From contig DAOWCY010000029.1 of assembly GCA_030639305.1 (NCBI GenBank), positions 1 to 49,059 of the forward strand: a stretch of 49,059 bases of DNA, given 5' to 3'. This DNA is from JAGLQA01 sp023135565 (GTDB lineage Bacteria > Acidobacteriota > Aminicenantia > UBA2199). The notes beneath the pieces were generated by a model, which was not told the DNA's origin, searched no databases, and worked only from the letters and a program-made list of their open reading frames with translations. The translations under genes were made by a program, and so were the position numbers. Of the stretch, positions 39,569 through 47,972 are shown piece after piece; the stretch's first letter is position 1; each line of letters begins with the position of its first letter.

Positions 39569-40948
39569 TCATGCTTTAAAATGCTCCGGTCTGAACTTTA
39601 TCAAACGCTTGTTTTTAACCGCCTCATTCACTTTGATCACCGCAACCGCACACTCGTATCCCACTTCCGCGGGACAATTGAGCGGCGTATCGTGGCGAAT
39701 GGCATCGAAAAAATTCTCTAAATGCGGCTGGTGAGCAGGTTTAGCCAATTCAACGGGCAGCGGCCAGCGTCCCGCTTCCGCCGTTACCCGCACATCTACG
39801 AAGATGTCTTTGGTGGTTACTTTTTGGATAGGAGCGGTTTCCGATTTTAATAAACCCTGCTTGACTAAAGAGTCCCATTCCGGGGCATGGGCTTCACGCA
39901 TGGCCCAGTTCCCTTTTTGAGGCACCTCGGAAAGCACAACGGAGCCGTTTTCGCCCATAAAAACTTCATAAAAACCGCCGTGTTTAGTAGTAGTCTGCAC
40001 CTGGTATAAAGCCCGGGCCGTGCCCGCTTTCGTCTCGAACTCGTAAATCACCATCACGTTGTCGTACCATTCGCGGTTCTTATAAAAATCACTGCCGCCG
40101 CTGGCTATAACCGTGGACGGGTTAACCCCGAATACCCAACTAAACAAATCGATCTGGTGCGAACCTAAGTCAACGATAGGGCCGCCGCCGTACTTCTTAA
40201 ACCAACGCCAGTTGCGGAAATGAGTCATCGACGCATAACCGTACTTTTCCAATTTGGCCTGGGGAATGGTGTATTTCTTCGGCCAGCCCAGCATGTCGCT
40301 TTTGGCCCGGTTCCATTGGGCATAAGCCTGACCTAAACGGCCTAAAATTTCTTTCTCATGCAGCAATTTATCTATGGCATGGATATAACGCGGATTGCTG
40401 CGCCGCTGGTGCCCGATCTGTAAAAACTTACCGGTTCGTCTGGCGGTTTCTACCATGCTGCGGGCTTTTGCCAGGGAGTTGGACATCTCCTTTTCGCAGT
40501 AAACATGTAAACCCGCTTCCATACAGGCGTTGGCATGTTCGGCATGCATCCAGTCCGGCGTGGCTACCACTACGGCGTCTAAGTCTTTTTCTTTAGTTAG
40601 CAGTTCCCGGTAATCTTCGTATACATTGACTATATGACCGTACTTTTTTAGGTAACGCTGGGCATAACGCCGGCTGTACTCCCAGATGTCGCATATAGCG
40701 GCGAAATGGAGACCGGGGATGCGTAAACATGATTCCAAAAGTACCCGGCCCTGGGAACCTGCACCGATAAACGCTATACTGAGGTCGCCCGGTTTTTTCT
40801 TCTTTTTCCCGGCTCCCTGACCCAATAATGCATAATCGGCGCCAGGCCCGGCCAAAGCCAAACCCAGCCCGGCAGAGAGCGAAGATTTTAAAAACCGACG
40901 CCGGGAAAATTGTGTGTTTTCTTTTTTTGTTTCGTTGTTTTTTTTCAT
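39569..40948 (-). CDS. Tat-exported Gfo/Idh/MocA oxidoreductase, 459 aa
   Basis: An NAD(P)-dependent sugar-type oxidoreductase exported folded. The Tat signal is SRRRFLKSSLSAGLGLALAG (about 15-34). The Rossmann motif is IAFIGAGSQGRVL, with AVVVATPDWMHAEHANACME and YCEKEMSNSL; the last is a variant of the usual CEKP, with Glu for Pro. The C-terminal domain has GGGPIVDLGSHQIDLFSWVFG, typical of the family. Exported members of this family act on sugars or glycosides in the periplasm. A GAGGC-type site lies 12 bases before the ATG, rather far. It is followed by a repeat and then the TIM-barrel isomerase gene on the same strand. Substrate unknown. Confidence 0.92.
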   Translation of the reverse strand: MKKNNETKKENTQFSRRRFLKSSLSAGLGLALAGPGADYALLGQGAGKKKKKPGDLSIAFIGAGSQGRVLLESCLRIPGLHFAAICDIWEYSRRYAQRYLKKYGHIVNVYEDYRELLTKEKDLDAVVVATPDWMHAEHANACMEAGLHVYCEKEMSNSLAKARSMVETARRTGKFLQIGHQRRSNPRYIHAIDKLLHEKEILGRLGQAYAQWNRAKSDMLGWPKKYTIPQAKLEKYGYASMTHFRNWRWFKKYGGGPIVDLGSHQIDLFSWVFGVNPSTVIASGGSDFYKNREWYDNVMVIYEFETKAGTARALYQVQTTTKHGGFYEVFMGENGSVVLSEVPQKGNWAMREAHAPEWDSLVKQGLLKSETAPIQKVTTKDIFVDVRVTAEAGRWPLPVELAKPAHQPHLENFFDAIRHDTPLNCPAEVGYECAVAVIKVNEAVKNKRLIKFRPEHFKA

Positions 40949-40969
40949 ATATATTTTACTTGCCTCTTA

Positions 40970-41130
40970 GCCTCCGGCAGCCCTGCTGGGAGCCAACATT
41001 TTAGCCTCCGGCGGCCCTGCCGGGGGCCAAACTTTTGAAAAAGTTTGAACAAAACTTCTTATGATTTAAAAACGAAAAGCGCTCACTCGCTGCCTGCCGC
41101 GAAGCGGCTTATCGCCTCCCCGTGCGTACG
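40970..41130. mobile_element. MITE-like copies (one partial, one long)
   Basis: A partial copy starts at 40970 (GCCTCCGGCAGCC), and a long copy starts GCCTCCGGCGGCC at 41004. It contains AAACTTTT-GA-AAAAGTTT, TGCCGC-GAA-GCGGC and CCCCGT-GCGT-ACGGGG. The last stem differs from CCCCAC/GTGGGG at two paired positions. Its right end merges with the isomerase stop and the terminal repeat is lost. Confidence 0.75.
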
Positions 41131-41133
41131 GGG

Positions 41134-42126
41134 CTATTCGGTTTTCATGTCTTTGTCAAAAGATGCGTCCGAGGGCGAAAAATTAACCTGCTTGACAAAT
41201 TCCAGCGACTCTTTAGCGCCGAACTCCCTGTCCATACCGTTGTCTTCCCATTCTACAGACAACGGGCCGGTATATCCCACCACATTAAGTGCCCTGATGA
41301 TTTCGCCGAAATCAACGTCCCCATGCCCCAAAGAACGGAAATTCCAACCGCGGCGCAAATCCCCGAAAGGCAAATGCGAACCGAGAATACCTGATTTGCC
41401 GTCTAAATTTACAGACACGTCTTTCATGTGCACATGGTAAATTTTGCCGGGAAATTCCCTGATAAAAAGGTCGGGAGACACCCCCTGCCACTGCAAATGA
41501 CTGGGATCGAAATTAAGCCCTAAAGTAGGCCGGTTCTCAAAGACTTCAAATAATTTTTGGGTGGTATAAAGATCGAAGGCAATCTCCGTGGGATGCACTT
41601 CTAAAGCGAAATTTACGCCGCAGCGGTCGAACTCGTCAAAAATAGGCGTCCACAGGTCGCGGATTTTCTTAAAAGCGGCCTCCACCATCTCCTCTGTGGT
41701 AGGAGGAAAAGAATACCAGAACTTCCACACCGGGGAACCCATAAAACCGTTCACTACGGAACAACCCATATTTTGGGCTGCTTTAGCCGTATATTTCATC
41801 TCTTCCACGGCCCACTGCCGCAGCGCTTCCGGTTTGCCTTTCACTACCTCAGGGGCGAACCCATCCAGCCGCTCGTCGTACCTGTCGCCCACGCATTGAC
41901 CGGCCAAATGCGCGCCTAAAGCCCAGCACTTGAGATTGTATTTTTTCAGGATACTTTTTTTGCTTTCGATATATTCCGGGTCTTCGGCACCCCTGCGCAC
42001 GTCCATATGATCGCCCCAGCAGGCGATTTCCAGGCCGTCATAGCCCCAGGCCCCGGCTTTTTTGCACATCTCCTCGAAAGAAAGATCAGCCCATTGGCCG
42101 GTAAAAATAGTTATCGGTTTGCCCAT
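41134..42126 (-). CDS. Sugar phosphate isomerase/epimerase (xylose isomerase-like TIM barrel), 330 aa
   Basis: A TIM-barrel enzyme of the AP_endonuc_2 superfamily. Metal-binding signatures are ALEVHPTEIAFD (Glu), NFDPSHLQWQGV (Asp/His), YHVHMKDVSVN (His) and PLSVEWEDNGMD (Glu). The opening LSFEEMCKKAGAWGYDGLEI is typical. There is no signal peptide, so it is cytosolic. The start at 42126 follows AGGAGG with a 6-base spacing. Such enzymes commonly pair with Gfo/Idh/MocA dehydrogenases in inositol or 3-keto-glycoside breakdown; two such dehydrogenases flank it here. The exact isomerisation is unknown. Confidence 0.92.
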   Translation of the reverse strand: MGKPITIFTGQWADLSFEEMCKKAGAWGYDGLEIACWGDHMDVRRGAEDPEYIESKKSILKKYNLKCWALGAHLAGQCVGDRYDERLDGFAPEVVKGKPEALRQWAVEEMKYTAKAAQNMGCSVVNGFMGSPVWKFWYSFPPTTEEMVEAAFKKIRDLWTPIFDEFDRCGVNFALEVHPTEIAFDLYTTQKLFEVFENRPTLGLNFDPSHLQWQGVSPDLFIREFPGKIYHVHMKDVSVNLDGKSGILGSHLPFGDLRRGWNFRSLGHGDVDFGEIIRALNVVGYTGPLSVEWEDNGMDREFGAKESLEFVKQVNFSPSDASFDKDMKTE

Positions 42127-42167
42127 ATAAACCTCCTATTGCTGCGTCAACCTTGAAATGTCGGCTA

Positions 42168-42363
42168 AACAAAAGTTTTGATCAAACTTTTTCAAGCCCG
42201 TGGCACGGGCACCCTATGAGGGGCTTTCGAGTATCAGGAAAGCCTCACTCTTACCTTCGATATCAGATATTCGGTGTCCGATATTCTCTTCGGTTTGGCC
42301 CCCGGCAGGGACCTGCCGCGCAGCGGCTTAACGCTATCCCACGCGCGTGGGGCCGCCGGAGGC
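42168..42363. repeat. Composite of MITE-like and REP-like repeats
   Basis: Order: AACAAAAGTTTTGATCAAACTTTTTC, a REP-like GCCCGTGGCACGGGC with CCCTATGAGGGGC, a unique stretch with two GATATTC-type boxes (42266-42292), and a MITE-like right half ending CCGCCGGAGGC at 42363. The rest of the gap 42364-42541 shows only the promoter at 42496. Frames across it are not called. Confidence 0.65.
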
Positions 42364-42495
42364 GAGAAAAATCAATGTTTATACCCTAAGGGCGAGACTT
42401 GACGCACCACTATGCTATTTAAGGTTTATTATATCAAAAACTTCCCTATTATGCTATCGCAGACCCGGTAAAATTATTCGCAAGCAAAATTTTGA

Positions 42496-42524
42496 TTGAC
42501 AATATAAACGATAAATATTACAAT
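42496..42524 (+). promoter_or_regulatory. Promoter of the 100-aa gene
   Basis: TTGACA (42496-42501), 17 bases, TACAAT (42519-42524). It is close to the sigma70 consensus, 17 bases before the gene start, with GAGGTG as ribosome-binding site. Confidence 0.65.
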
Positions 42525-42541
42525 TAATACGAGGTGTTTTC

Positions 42542-42844
42542 ATGGAAACAGCGGCTCCAGGTAATGCAAGCAAAAGTCGGCATGTGAAGATTAAAGAATT
42601 AATCAAGGAAAATAGTTCTTTATTCTGGTATATCAAGGAGGATGCTAAGGGAAACATAAGTGTCGAGGTTTTGGTTGAAAACATCTTGCATTACGGTAAT
42701 GAAAAGAGTGTAAAAAAACTTTTCGATTCAGTGGGCATCGAAAAAGTCGCTGAGATATTTTACAAACAGGTATCCGGCAGTAGAATCAACTATCCGCCGA
42801 GAACCGTTCATTTTTTTGATCTATATTTCAAGAAACATGCATAA
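42542..42844 (+). CDS. Small protein resembling antitoxins of nucleotidyltransferase-type systems, 100 aa
   Basis: The core SSLFWYIKEDAKGNISVEVL, then HYGNEKSVKKLFDSVGIEKVAEIFYKQV, resembles the family often encoded just before AbiEii-like nucleotidyltransferase toxins (possibly DUF6922). This is recalled resemblance, not a search result. The end FFDLYFKKHA is also typical. It has a strong promoter and GAGGTG site. No toxin gene follows; the opposite strand carries other small genes. It is therefore an orphan antitoxin-like gene or one kept for another use. Confidence 0.7.
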   Translation: METAAPGNASKSRHVKIKELIKENSSLFWYIKEDAKGNISVEVLVENILHYGNEKSVKKLFDSVGIEKVAEIFYKQVSGSRINYPPRTVHFFDLYFKKHA

Positions 42845-42878
42845 AGAAGTATAAAGTTGTTTCTCCTAACTGTGAACT

Positions 42879-43049
42879 CTAAAGATAACCTTTCTCTTTT
42901 ATGATTTCCAGGTAATCTTCTTTTGTTAATGGACAGTCGATAAGATTTTTAAAGTTGAACTGATCTAACTTTTCTAATTTGCGGAATATTTTTTGGATGT
43001 CTCGCTTTTTTAATTGCACCTGATAAAACCCTGTAATATCGAGAACCAT
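42879..43049 (-). CDS. Possible small ORF overlapping the next gene, 56 aa
   Basis: It reads VLDITGFYQVQLKKRDIQKI, then FRKLEKLDQFNFKNLIDCPL and TKEDYLEIIKEKGYL. The sequence looks protein-like. A GTG within it (GTGCAATTAA, overlapping the stop of the 117-residue gene) would allow coupled translation of about 43 residues. It could also be a frame-shifted tail of that gene. Family not recognised; it may be the remains of a toxin partner. Confidence 0.4.
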   Translation of the reverse strand: MVLDITGFYQVQLKKRDIQKIFRKLEKLDQFNFKNLIDCPLTKEDYLEIIKEKGYL

Positions 43050-43363
43050 TTTTGGGGCAGCGGACCAAGATTTTCTTGATTTTCCAGCAGGTCTTCATAA
43101 AGTACAATGATTTCCCGGCAGAGCAAATCCACGGCTTCAAATTCATTATCCGAGTAAGCAAAAGCTTCAACATCGTCAAAACTGGCAATAACATTACCCT
43201 TTTCATGTTCATGTTCGATGGTAATATACAGCGGATATTTCAAGAAATATTTATCCTCTCTTAATGAATTCAAGGGGATAATTTTAAAATTGGATTCTAT
43301 CTTTTTTAAAATCTTCCGCGCATAAAAAGAAATCTTTTCCGATTCTACTGTCTGTAATCCCAT
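43010..43363 (-). CDS. Hypothetical protein, HicB-like fold possible, 117 aa
   Basis: The central part LYITIEHEHEKGNVIASFDD, then VEAFAYSDNEFEAVDLLCREIIVLYEDLL and LGPLPQKW, resembles a family of small proteins with an HicB-like strand-strand-helix core. Such proteins often form the antitoxin half of two-gene loci. The start at 43363 has no strong Shine-Dalgarno site. It overlaps a small downstream frame (42879-43049), which fits a two-gene layout in which the second gene is shortened. Function is inferred only from this pattern. Confidence 0.6.
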   Translation of the reverse strand: MGLQTVESEKISFYARKILKKIESNFKIIPLNSLREDKYFLKYPLYITIEHEHEKGNVIASFDDVEAFAYSDNEFEAVDLLCREIIVLYEDLLENQENLGPLPQKWFSILQGFIRCN

Positions 43364-43437
43364 GTTTGCCTCAGCTTATTTTATAACATATTTAGCCTTT
43401 TTATTCAACAGTGTTTTTGAAGAGAATTCACAAGTAT

Positions 43438-44610
43438 CTAAAACTTTATCCACACTGCTCCTTTTTGCGAACTTTCCACGCATTTTTCAATAAAACGGAC
43501 GCCCCGCAAACCGGCTTCTATTTTCGGGAAATCGAATTCTTGCGCGGATAGTGCGGCGCCGCTGAGTTTGGCAATCAGGGCGTCGATAAAAGCGGCGTAA
43601 ATGTTGGCAAAGGCTTCGAAATAACCTTCAGGATGACCGCCGGGAAGCCGCAAAAAACCCTGGGCGTGAGGACACAAATCATCCCGGCCCCGGGAAATGA
43701 TTTCGGTAGGTTTATCTAAATAAGAAACTTTAAGGTAGTTGGGGTTTTCCTGGCTCCATTCGGCGGCGGCTTTGCTGCCGTAGATCCTGACCCGCAGCCC
43801 GTTGTCATGGCCAACCGCCACCTGGGAACTCCAATAAAGCCCGCGGGCCCCGGAGTCGTAATTCACCAAAATCGTGGCATTATCGTCTAAAGTCCGGCCC
43901 TCCACAAAAGTATCCAACCTGGCGCACAGTGATTCGATCTTTAATCCGCTGAGGTAAGAAACCATATTCTCGATATGACTGCCGATATCGCCTACGCAGC
44001 AGGATATGCCGCTCTGCGCCGGGTCGGTTCTCCAGGCCGACTGCTTCTGCCCCGTCTCTTCTAATTTGGTTGCCAGCCAGTCCTGGGGGTACTCGGCATT
44101 GACTACCCGGATATCGCCTAAGTCGCCCTTTTTAATCATTTCCCGCAGGTGTTTTACTATAGGATAGCCGGTATACGTATAGGTGACACAAAAAAGTAAA
44201 TCTTTCTCCGCCGCCAGTTTTTCGAGTGTTTCGGCGTCGCCGGATGTGGTGGTTAGAGGCTTATCGCAAACCACATGGATGCCTTTTTCTAAGAAGGTTT
44301 TTGCCACAGGGAAATGAGTATTGTTCGGGGTGACGATTACCACGAAGTCGATACCGTCTTCGCGGCTGCTTTCTGCTTTCGCCATCTCCGCGTAGGTTTT
44401 GTACAGCCTGTTTTTGTCCAGGCCCAGCGCTTCGCCGCCGCTAACAGTTTTGCCGTAGTCCCGGGAAAAAACCCCGGCGGTTAATTCGGCTTTGCCGTCT
44501 AAAGCGATAGATTTGCGGTGTACCTCGCCGATAAATGCGCCCTCACCGCCGCCTACCATACCATATTTCAAACGGAAACCTTTGCTGCCGGGCTGTTTGT
44601 TTTCGATCAT
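43438..44610 (-). CDS. Gfo/Idh/MocA oxidoreductase, cytosolic, 390 aa
   Basis: An NAD(P)-dependent dehydrogenase with Rossmann motif YGMVGGGEGAFIGEVHR, DFVVIVTPNNTHFPVAK and VVCDKPLTTT (the Lys-Pro catalytic motif is intact). The C-terminal domain has SGISCCVGDIGSHIENM, with the catalytic Asp/His. The closing RFIEKCVESSQKGAVWIKF is typical of inositol- and sugar-degrading members. There is no signal peptide. AGGAGGC lies 6 bases before the start. With the TIM-barrel isomerase and the Tat-exported relative nearby it probably serves sugar or cyclitol oxidation; substrate unknown. Confidence 0.93.
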   Translation of the reverse strand: MIENKQPGSKGFRLKYGMVGGGEGAFIGEVHRKSIALDGKAELTAGVFSRDYGKTVSGGEALGLDKNRLYKTYAEMAKAESSREDGIDFVVIVTPNNTHFPVAKTFLEKGIHVVCDKPLTTTSGDAETLEKLAAEKDLLFCVTYTYTGYPIVKHLREMIKKGDLGDIRVVNAEYPQDWLATKLEETGQKQSAWRTDPAQSGISCCVGDIGSHIENMVSYLSGLKIESLCARLDTFVEGRTLDDNATILVNYDSGARGLYWSSQVAVGHDNGLRVRIYGSKAAAEWSQENPNYLKVSYLDKPTEIISRGRDDLCPHAQGFLRLPGGHPEGYFEAFANIYAAFIDALIAKLSGAALSAQEFDFPKIEAGLRGVRFIEKCVESSQKGAVWIKF

Positions 44611-44682
44611 TTCTTGCCTCCTCTGAGCCGTTCTATTTAATTTTGAAAAATATATATTAAATTATTTTCCTGTTTTTTTCAA

Positions 44683-44824
44683 GCCTCCGGCGGCCCCTGC
44701 CGGGGAGGCCAAACTTTTGTAAAAGTTTGATCAAAACTTTTTATGATTTAGAAGCAAAGGCGCTCGCACGCTGCCTCTTGCGGCGAAGCAGCTTAGAGGG
44801 TGGGTGCGCCGCATCCCCGGAGGC
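44683..44824. mobile_element. MITE-like element copy, 142 bp
   Basis: It starts GCCTCCGGCGGCC at 44683 and ends CCCCGGAGGC at 44824. Inside are AAACTTTTGTAAAAGTTTG and TGCGGC-GAA-GCAGC. The latter stem differs from the usual GCCGC/GCGGC, partly with paired changes. It lies between divergent genes and may touch the promoters of both. Confidence 0.75.
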
Positions 44825-44880
44825 AAAATAATTTTTTTTTTGTTGCAATTTTTTTTTCTTTTGTTTAATATATATTCATT

Positions 44881-46194
44881 ATGAAAAAGAAAAAACTTTC
44901 AAAAAATCAGTTTTGTGTAGTGTGTCGTAGGTTCGTTTTATGGGCTGTTGTCCTGGTGCTAATGACAGGGCTTTCCCTGGCTGCACCGGCAGCCGAAAAA
45001 GACCCCCTGGAGGTAATCAAAAAAAAGGGGACTGCCGGGATGACTCTGCAAGGCGGAAAAACCATAGTAGTCAGGAACAACAAACTCTATGTGCAGTCGG
45101 GCAAAAAACTCAGCGCTCTTTTCCCCGCTGCTCCCCGTTTTACCGTTAAAAGCAATACTTCCAAATTAAGCAGCAGCACCATGCAGGGCCTGACCTTAAA
45201 GGCGGTGAAATCTAAACTGGGCAAGCTTTACAACCAGAGTTACAAGATTCACAGCAGTTTCAAACTAAAAGGCCAAAAAGGAAACGAAAAAACCGTACTT
45301 TGCAAGCTTGTTTTCCAGTACAAGAATATCTGGTACGCAGAGGAAAAACAGTTGGAATTGGTGATTTCATCTGAGGGCGGCAGGAACAATTTGAAGCGAT
45401 CGAGAGTCCTTATGCCCCGGGCTGTAATTTCCCGGACTGCTCTCAAAAAAACGACCCTACAGCGTAAAACCACAGTCAAAAAAACTACTATGGTTAGGCC
45501 CGCGGCTGCCGTTGACCATGGTGCGGCTAAACGAAAAAAGTTGACTCTAAATACCGCCACCACTGCCAAATTGTCTAAAGAATATTCTTCTTTTAGTGCT
45601 CTGCCAATTTACCGGCTGGCCCGGGAGTACCGGATACCTGTGTACGCCCTCGGTCCCACTGCCAAAGGATTAGCCAACACGGCTTACCCGGAAGTAGTGA
45701 CCGCTAAAGACGCCACCAACCAGGTGTACTTCTTGATGAAGCTGGCCCTGGGCAGCGCGGCCAAACTCATCGGCCCTACCCAGAGCAGCAAGACCAAAGT
45801 GCTCAATTACCTGCGTAACGATGCCAATCTCGTGGCCTGGAACAATATCGGTCACGGCGGCCATTCCACCCTCTACCAGGGCGGCACCCAGATCAACTCC
45901 ACCGATATACCGGCAAGCCCTTTGTTTAAAGGACTTAATGGCTGTGTGTGTTTGATCAACTCTTGCCAGACTTTCCACGATCCCCTGAAAGCAGCTATCC
46001 TGCACCACCGGCCCCGGGTTTATATTGCCGGGGTGCTTAACCTGCCCATGGTCACTTCCGAAGGCTCGAACCCGCAATTTTGGTACAAAACCCTGTTCAA
46101 GCATCTGCCCATGTCCGTTGCCTATTCCCAAACCAATACCGCGTCCGGTCTAACCGGCTATTGGGGCTATTGGGGGTACGGTGGTACTTTCTAA
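44881..46194 (+). CDS. Exported caspase-like (clan CD) cysteine peptidase candidate, 437 aa
   Basis: A signal peptide or anchor (about 19-36: FVLWAVVLVLMTGLSLAAPA) follows a basic tail. Residues 40-235 form a Lys/Thr-rich, strand-rich domain with a very basic spacer (about 185-225). The C-terminal domain (about 240-425) has the pattern of clan CD peptidases: a strand, then His325 in WNNIGHGGH, then a hydrophobic strand and Cys362 in CVCLINSCQTF. That His-Gly...Cys order is shared by caspases, gingipains and CHAT proteins. LPMVTSEGSNPQFWYKTL may form the end of the core, and a Gly/Tyr/Trp tail closes the protein. No ribosome-binding site is seen. The next gene starts 2 bases after its stop. 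Peptidase assignment is an inference from motif order. Confidence 0.6.
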   Translation: MKKKKLSKNQFCVVCRRFVLWAVVLVLMTGLSLAAPAAEKDPLEVIKKKGTAGMTLQGGKTIVVRNNKLYVQSGKKLSALFPAAPRFTVKSNTSKLSSSTMQGLTLKAVKSKLGKLYNQSYKIHSSFKLKGQKGNEKTVLCKLVFQYKNIWYAEEKQLELVISSEGGRNNLKRSRVLMPRAVISRTALKKTTLQRKTTVKKTTMVRPAAAVDHGAAKRKKLTLNTATTAKLSKEYSSFSALPIYRLAREYRIPVYALGPTAKGLANTAYPEVVTAKDATNQVYFLMKLALGSAAKLIGPTQSSKTKVLNYLRNDANLVAWNNIGHGGHSTLYQGGTQINSTDIPASPLFKGLNGCVCLINSCQTFHDPLKAAILHHRPRVYIAGVLNLPMVTSEGSNPQFWYKTLFKHLPMSVAYSQTNTASGLTGYWGYWGYGGTF

Positions 46195-46196
46195 AA

Positions 46197-47255
46197 ATGG
46201 CACTTTCGAATTTGCAAGCCCGGCTGATTTTTTTAATCGCCTGGCTGCCGGTTGTTAGCTGCAGCATGACACTTTACAGTTCTGCCCAAGAGTCCGAGGT
46301 GTGGATCGTTGAGCGCGATATGCCGCAGTCGCGCAACTTAGTGCCTATTTTGAACCGTTCTATACTGGTGGCTTCCGGCCCCGGGGTTCCGGCCAAATGC
46401 ACCATTCGCTGGCAGTTAAAAAAGATCAACATCGAGCCGGGGCCTTTCTGGCCGGTATTCGGCGGCAGAGCAAAGATGGGCGCCCCTGTTTCGGTGCCGG
46501 AAAATTTCCCCTGCCGTGAACCGCGAACGCTGGAAAAGCCGCAAATAATCCAAAAGGAGCAGGAAGCCCTGCTGCAGTGGGCGGGTATCGAACTGGCGGA
46601 CGGTGAAGGCGCTGCCGTATATGCCGATACTTATTTAGGCCCCGCGGATATGTATCACACCGGCAGCGGACTGCGTTTCGGCGATATCGAGATCGAGACC
46701 GAATACCGGGGGCAAACGCCGGGCCCGGGGCAGGTCGGCTTGCAGTGCAAAATCACCATTCGTAATAAAAGCGATACGCCTGTGGATGCATTGGATTTTA
46801 GTTTCTTTTTTCCCCGCGCCCTTTTGGACAATAAAACCGGGGCGGGAATCCCTTTGATTAAGGATTTCGCTTATGCGGCGGAGGGTTTTTCCGACTCCCG
46901 GCCCCTGGATTTGCTTATCTCCGACGGTCTGGCCCGGCCTGCCTGGGGACCGCGCTGTGTATTAAAAAGAGATAGCCTTGCCCCCGGGGAGAGTATTTCT
47001 TGTTCCTTAACCGTCACCGGGAAACTCCTTGAAGAAGTAGTGTTGATCGTACCGTTGGTATCTCTTGTGGCGCGCACGCCGGCCCGTTATTGGCCGTCGG
47101 CGCAGGTGGAAATCAGCCCGCCGGGCAAGGTCAATTATGCCGATTATACTCATTTTAATGTAGTAGTGGCGGACAGTCGTCTTTTTCGTTTAAGTTCGTC
47201 GGGTGCGGCGGTCGAGGCTTCGTCCCCGGTTGTGCTGGCTGCGTTAAAGCGCTAA
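46197..47255 (+). CDS. Putative lipoprotein coupled to the caspase-like gene, 352 aa
   Basis: The start at 46197, two bases past the previous stop, gives a signal peptide ending VVSC, a lipobox-like site at about Cys22; the longer frame overlapping the previous gene is rejected. The mature part is beta-rich with no family I recognise: EVWIVERDMPQSRNLVPILN, a central FGDIEIETEYRGQTPGPGQV, NKSDTPVDALDFSFFFPRAL and an Ig-like C-terminal section (LAPGESISCSLTVTGKLLEE). This could be a substrate or partner of the caspase-like protein. Translation is probably coupled. Confidence 0.65.
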   Translation: MALSNLQARLIFLIAWLPVVSCSMTLYSSAQESEVWIVERDMPQSRNLVPILNRSILVASGPGVPAKCTIRWQLKKINIEPGPFWPVFGGRAKMGAPVSVPENFPCREPRTLEKPQIIQKEQEALLQWAGIELADGEGAAVYADTYLGPADMYHTGSGLRFGDIEIETEYRGQTPGPGQVGLQCKITIRNKSDTPVDALDFSFFFPRALLDNKTGAGIPLIKDFAYAAEGFSDSRPLDLLISDGLARPAWGPRCVLKRDSLAPGESISCSLTVTGKLLEEVVLIVPLVSLVARTPARYWPSAQVEISPPGKVNYADYTHFNVVVADSRLFRLSSSGAAVEASSPVVLAALKR

Positions 47256-47267
47256 CCCCACTATTAC

Positions 47268-47666
47268 TTACAGTGCTTCATCAAAGGGATTGTGAATTTC
47301 TACGTCGATGTTTTTAAAATCCTTTGTATTCCTGGTCACGAGGATTAATTCATTCACTTTAGCTGTAGCTGCAATAATCGCATCTGCTATTTTAATCCTG
47401 CGCTCCTGCCTGATCCGGATCGCGGCGTCAACGATTTCGTCCGATAAGTTTAAAATGTGAGCGTTTTTAACGAATTGTCCGGCTTTTGAGAAAGAAACCC
47501 CATCGTCAAGAAAACCTCTCCAACTTAAAAATTCCACTTTCGTGATTACAGAGATATTGAAGCTCTCCTCAAATATCTTATCAACAAAAGTATTGTCCTC
47601 AGGGATTACTGCATTGAAATAGTAAATTAAAATGTTGGTGTCGATTAAATACCTTTCGTTACTCAA
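47268..47666 (-). CDS. PIN-domain toxin (VapC-like), 132 aa
   Basis: A PIN-domain ribonuclease with Asp9 (YLIDTNILIYYF), Glu45 (ITKVEFLSW), Asp95 (IKIADAIIAATA) and Asp116 (TRNTKDF), so the acidic site is complete. The start is a TTG codon at 47666, overlapping the antitoxin's end by 8 bases (TTGAGTAA), which implies coupled translation. It converges with the lipoprotein gene with a 12-base gap. Intact, unlike the vapC at 34246. Confidence 0.92.
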   Translation of the reverse strand: MSNERYLIDTNILIYYFNAVIPEDNTFVDKIFEESFNISVITKVEFLSWRGFLDDGVSFSKAGQFVKNAHILNLSDEIVDAAIRIRQERRIKIADAIIAATAKVNELILVTRNTKDFKNIDVEIHNPFDEAL

Positions 47667-47892
47667 ATCTCTGCCATTCCTCTCGTAATTCGCTTAACTG
47701 TTTCTTTAAAGTTTTTTCGTCTATCTTCGCGGCTCCCCTGAACTCCCTGGGGTTAAATGTTTTTTTGGGCGCTTTTTTTTTCGCCGCTATGGGAAGCAGC
47801 AGCATCTCGATCTTTTTGCCTTTGAATTCTATAGGCAAATCTACTACATTCTCAAGCCTTTTACTGTCGATAATCTTCCTGACAAATTGCAC
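47659..47892 (-). CDS. Antitoxin of the PIN toxin, 77 aa
   Basis: A small protein with FVRKIIDSKRLENVVDLPIE, continuing FKGKKIEMLLLPIA, a strand-rich DNA-binding-like start. A basic linker (AAKKKAPKKTF) and a helical, acidic tail (EKTLKKQLSELREEWQRFE) probably bind the toxin. The start is GTG with AGGAGG 6 bases upstream. A possible promoter (TTGACA and TATTAT with a long 19-base spacer, or CATATT with 17) lies just above. The order antitoxin-toxin with overlap is standard. Confidence 0.85.
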   Translation of the reverse strand: MQFVRKIIDSKRLENVVDLPIEFKGKKIEMLLLPIAAKKKAPKKTFNPREFRGAAKIDEKTLKKQLSELREEWQRFE

Positions 47893-47972
47893 TAAAACCT
47901 CCTTCTATAATATGCATCATTTTAGAACTTTTGTCAATTCTTTATTTAAATCCTGTGAAAGTTTTCTTTCTT

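Noticed and set aside
39407..39734. Plus-strand frames of 104 and 63 residues between the cytochrome and oxidoreductase genes
   Set aside because: Coded by a clean repeat copy and antisense to the oxidoreductase end.
42153..42389. 78-residue plus-strand frame
   Set aside because: Runs through composite repeats. Its RNKSFDQTF- and FGPRQG-type sequence is what any copy of the element encodes.
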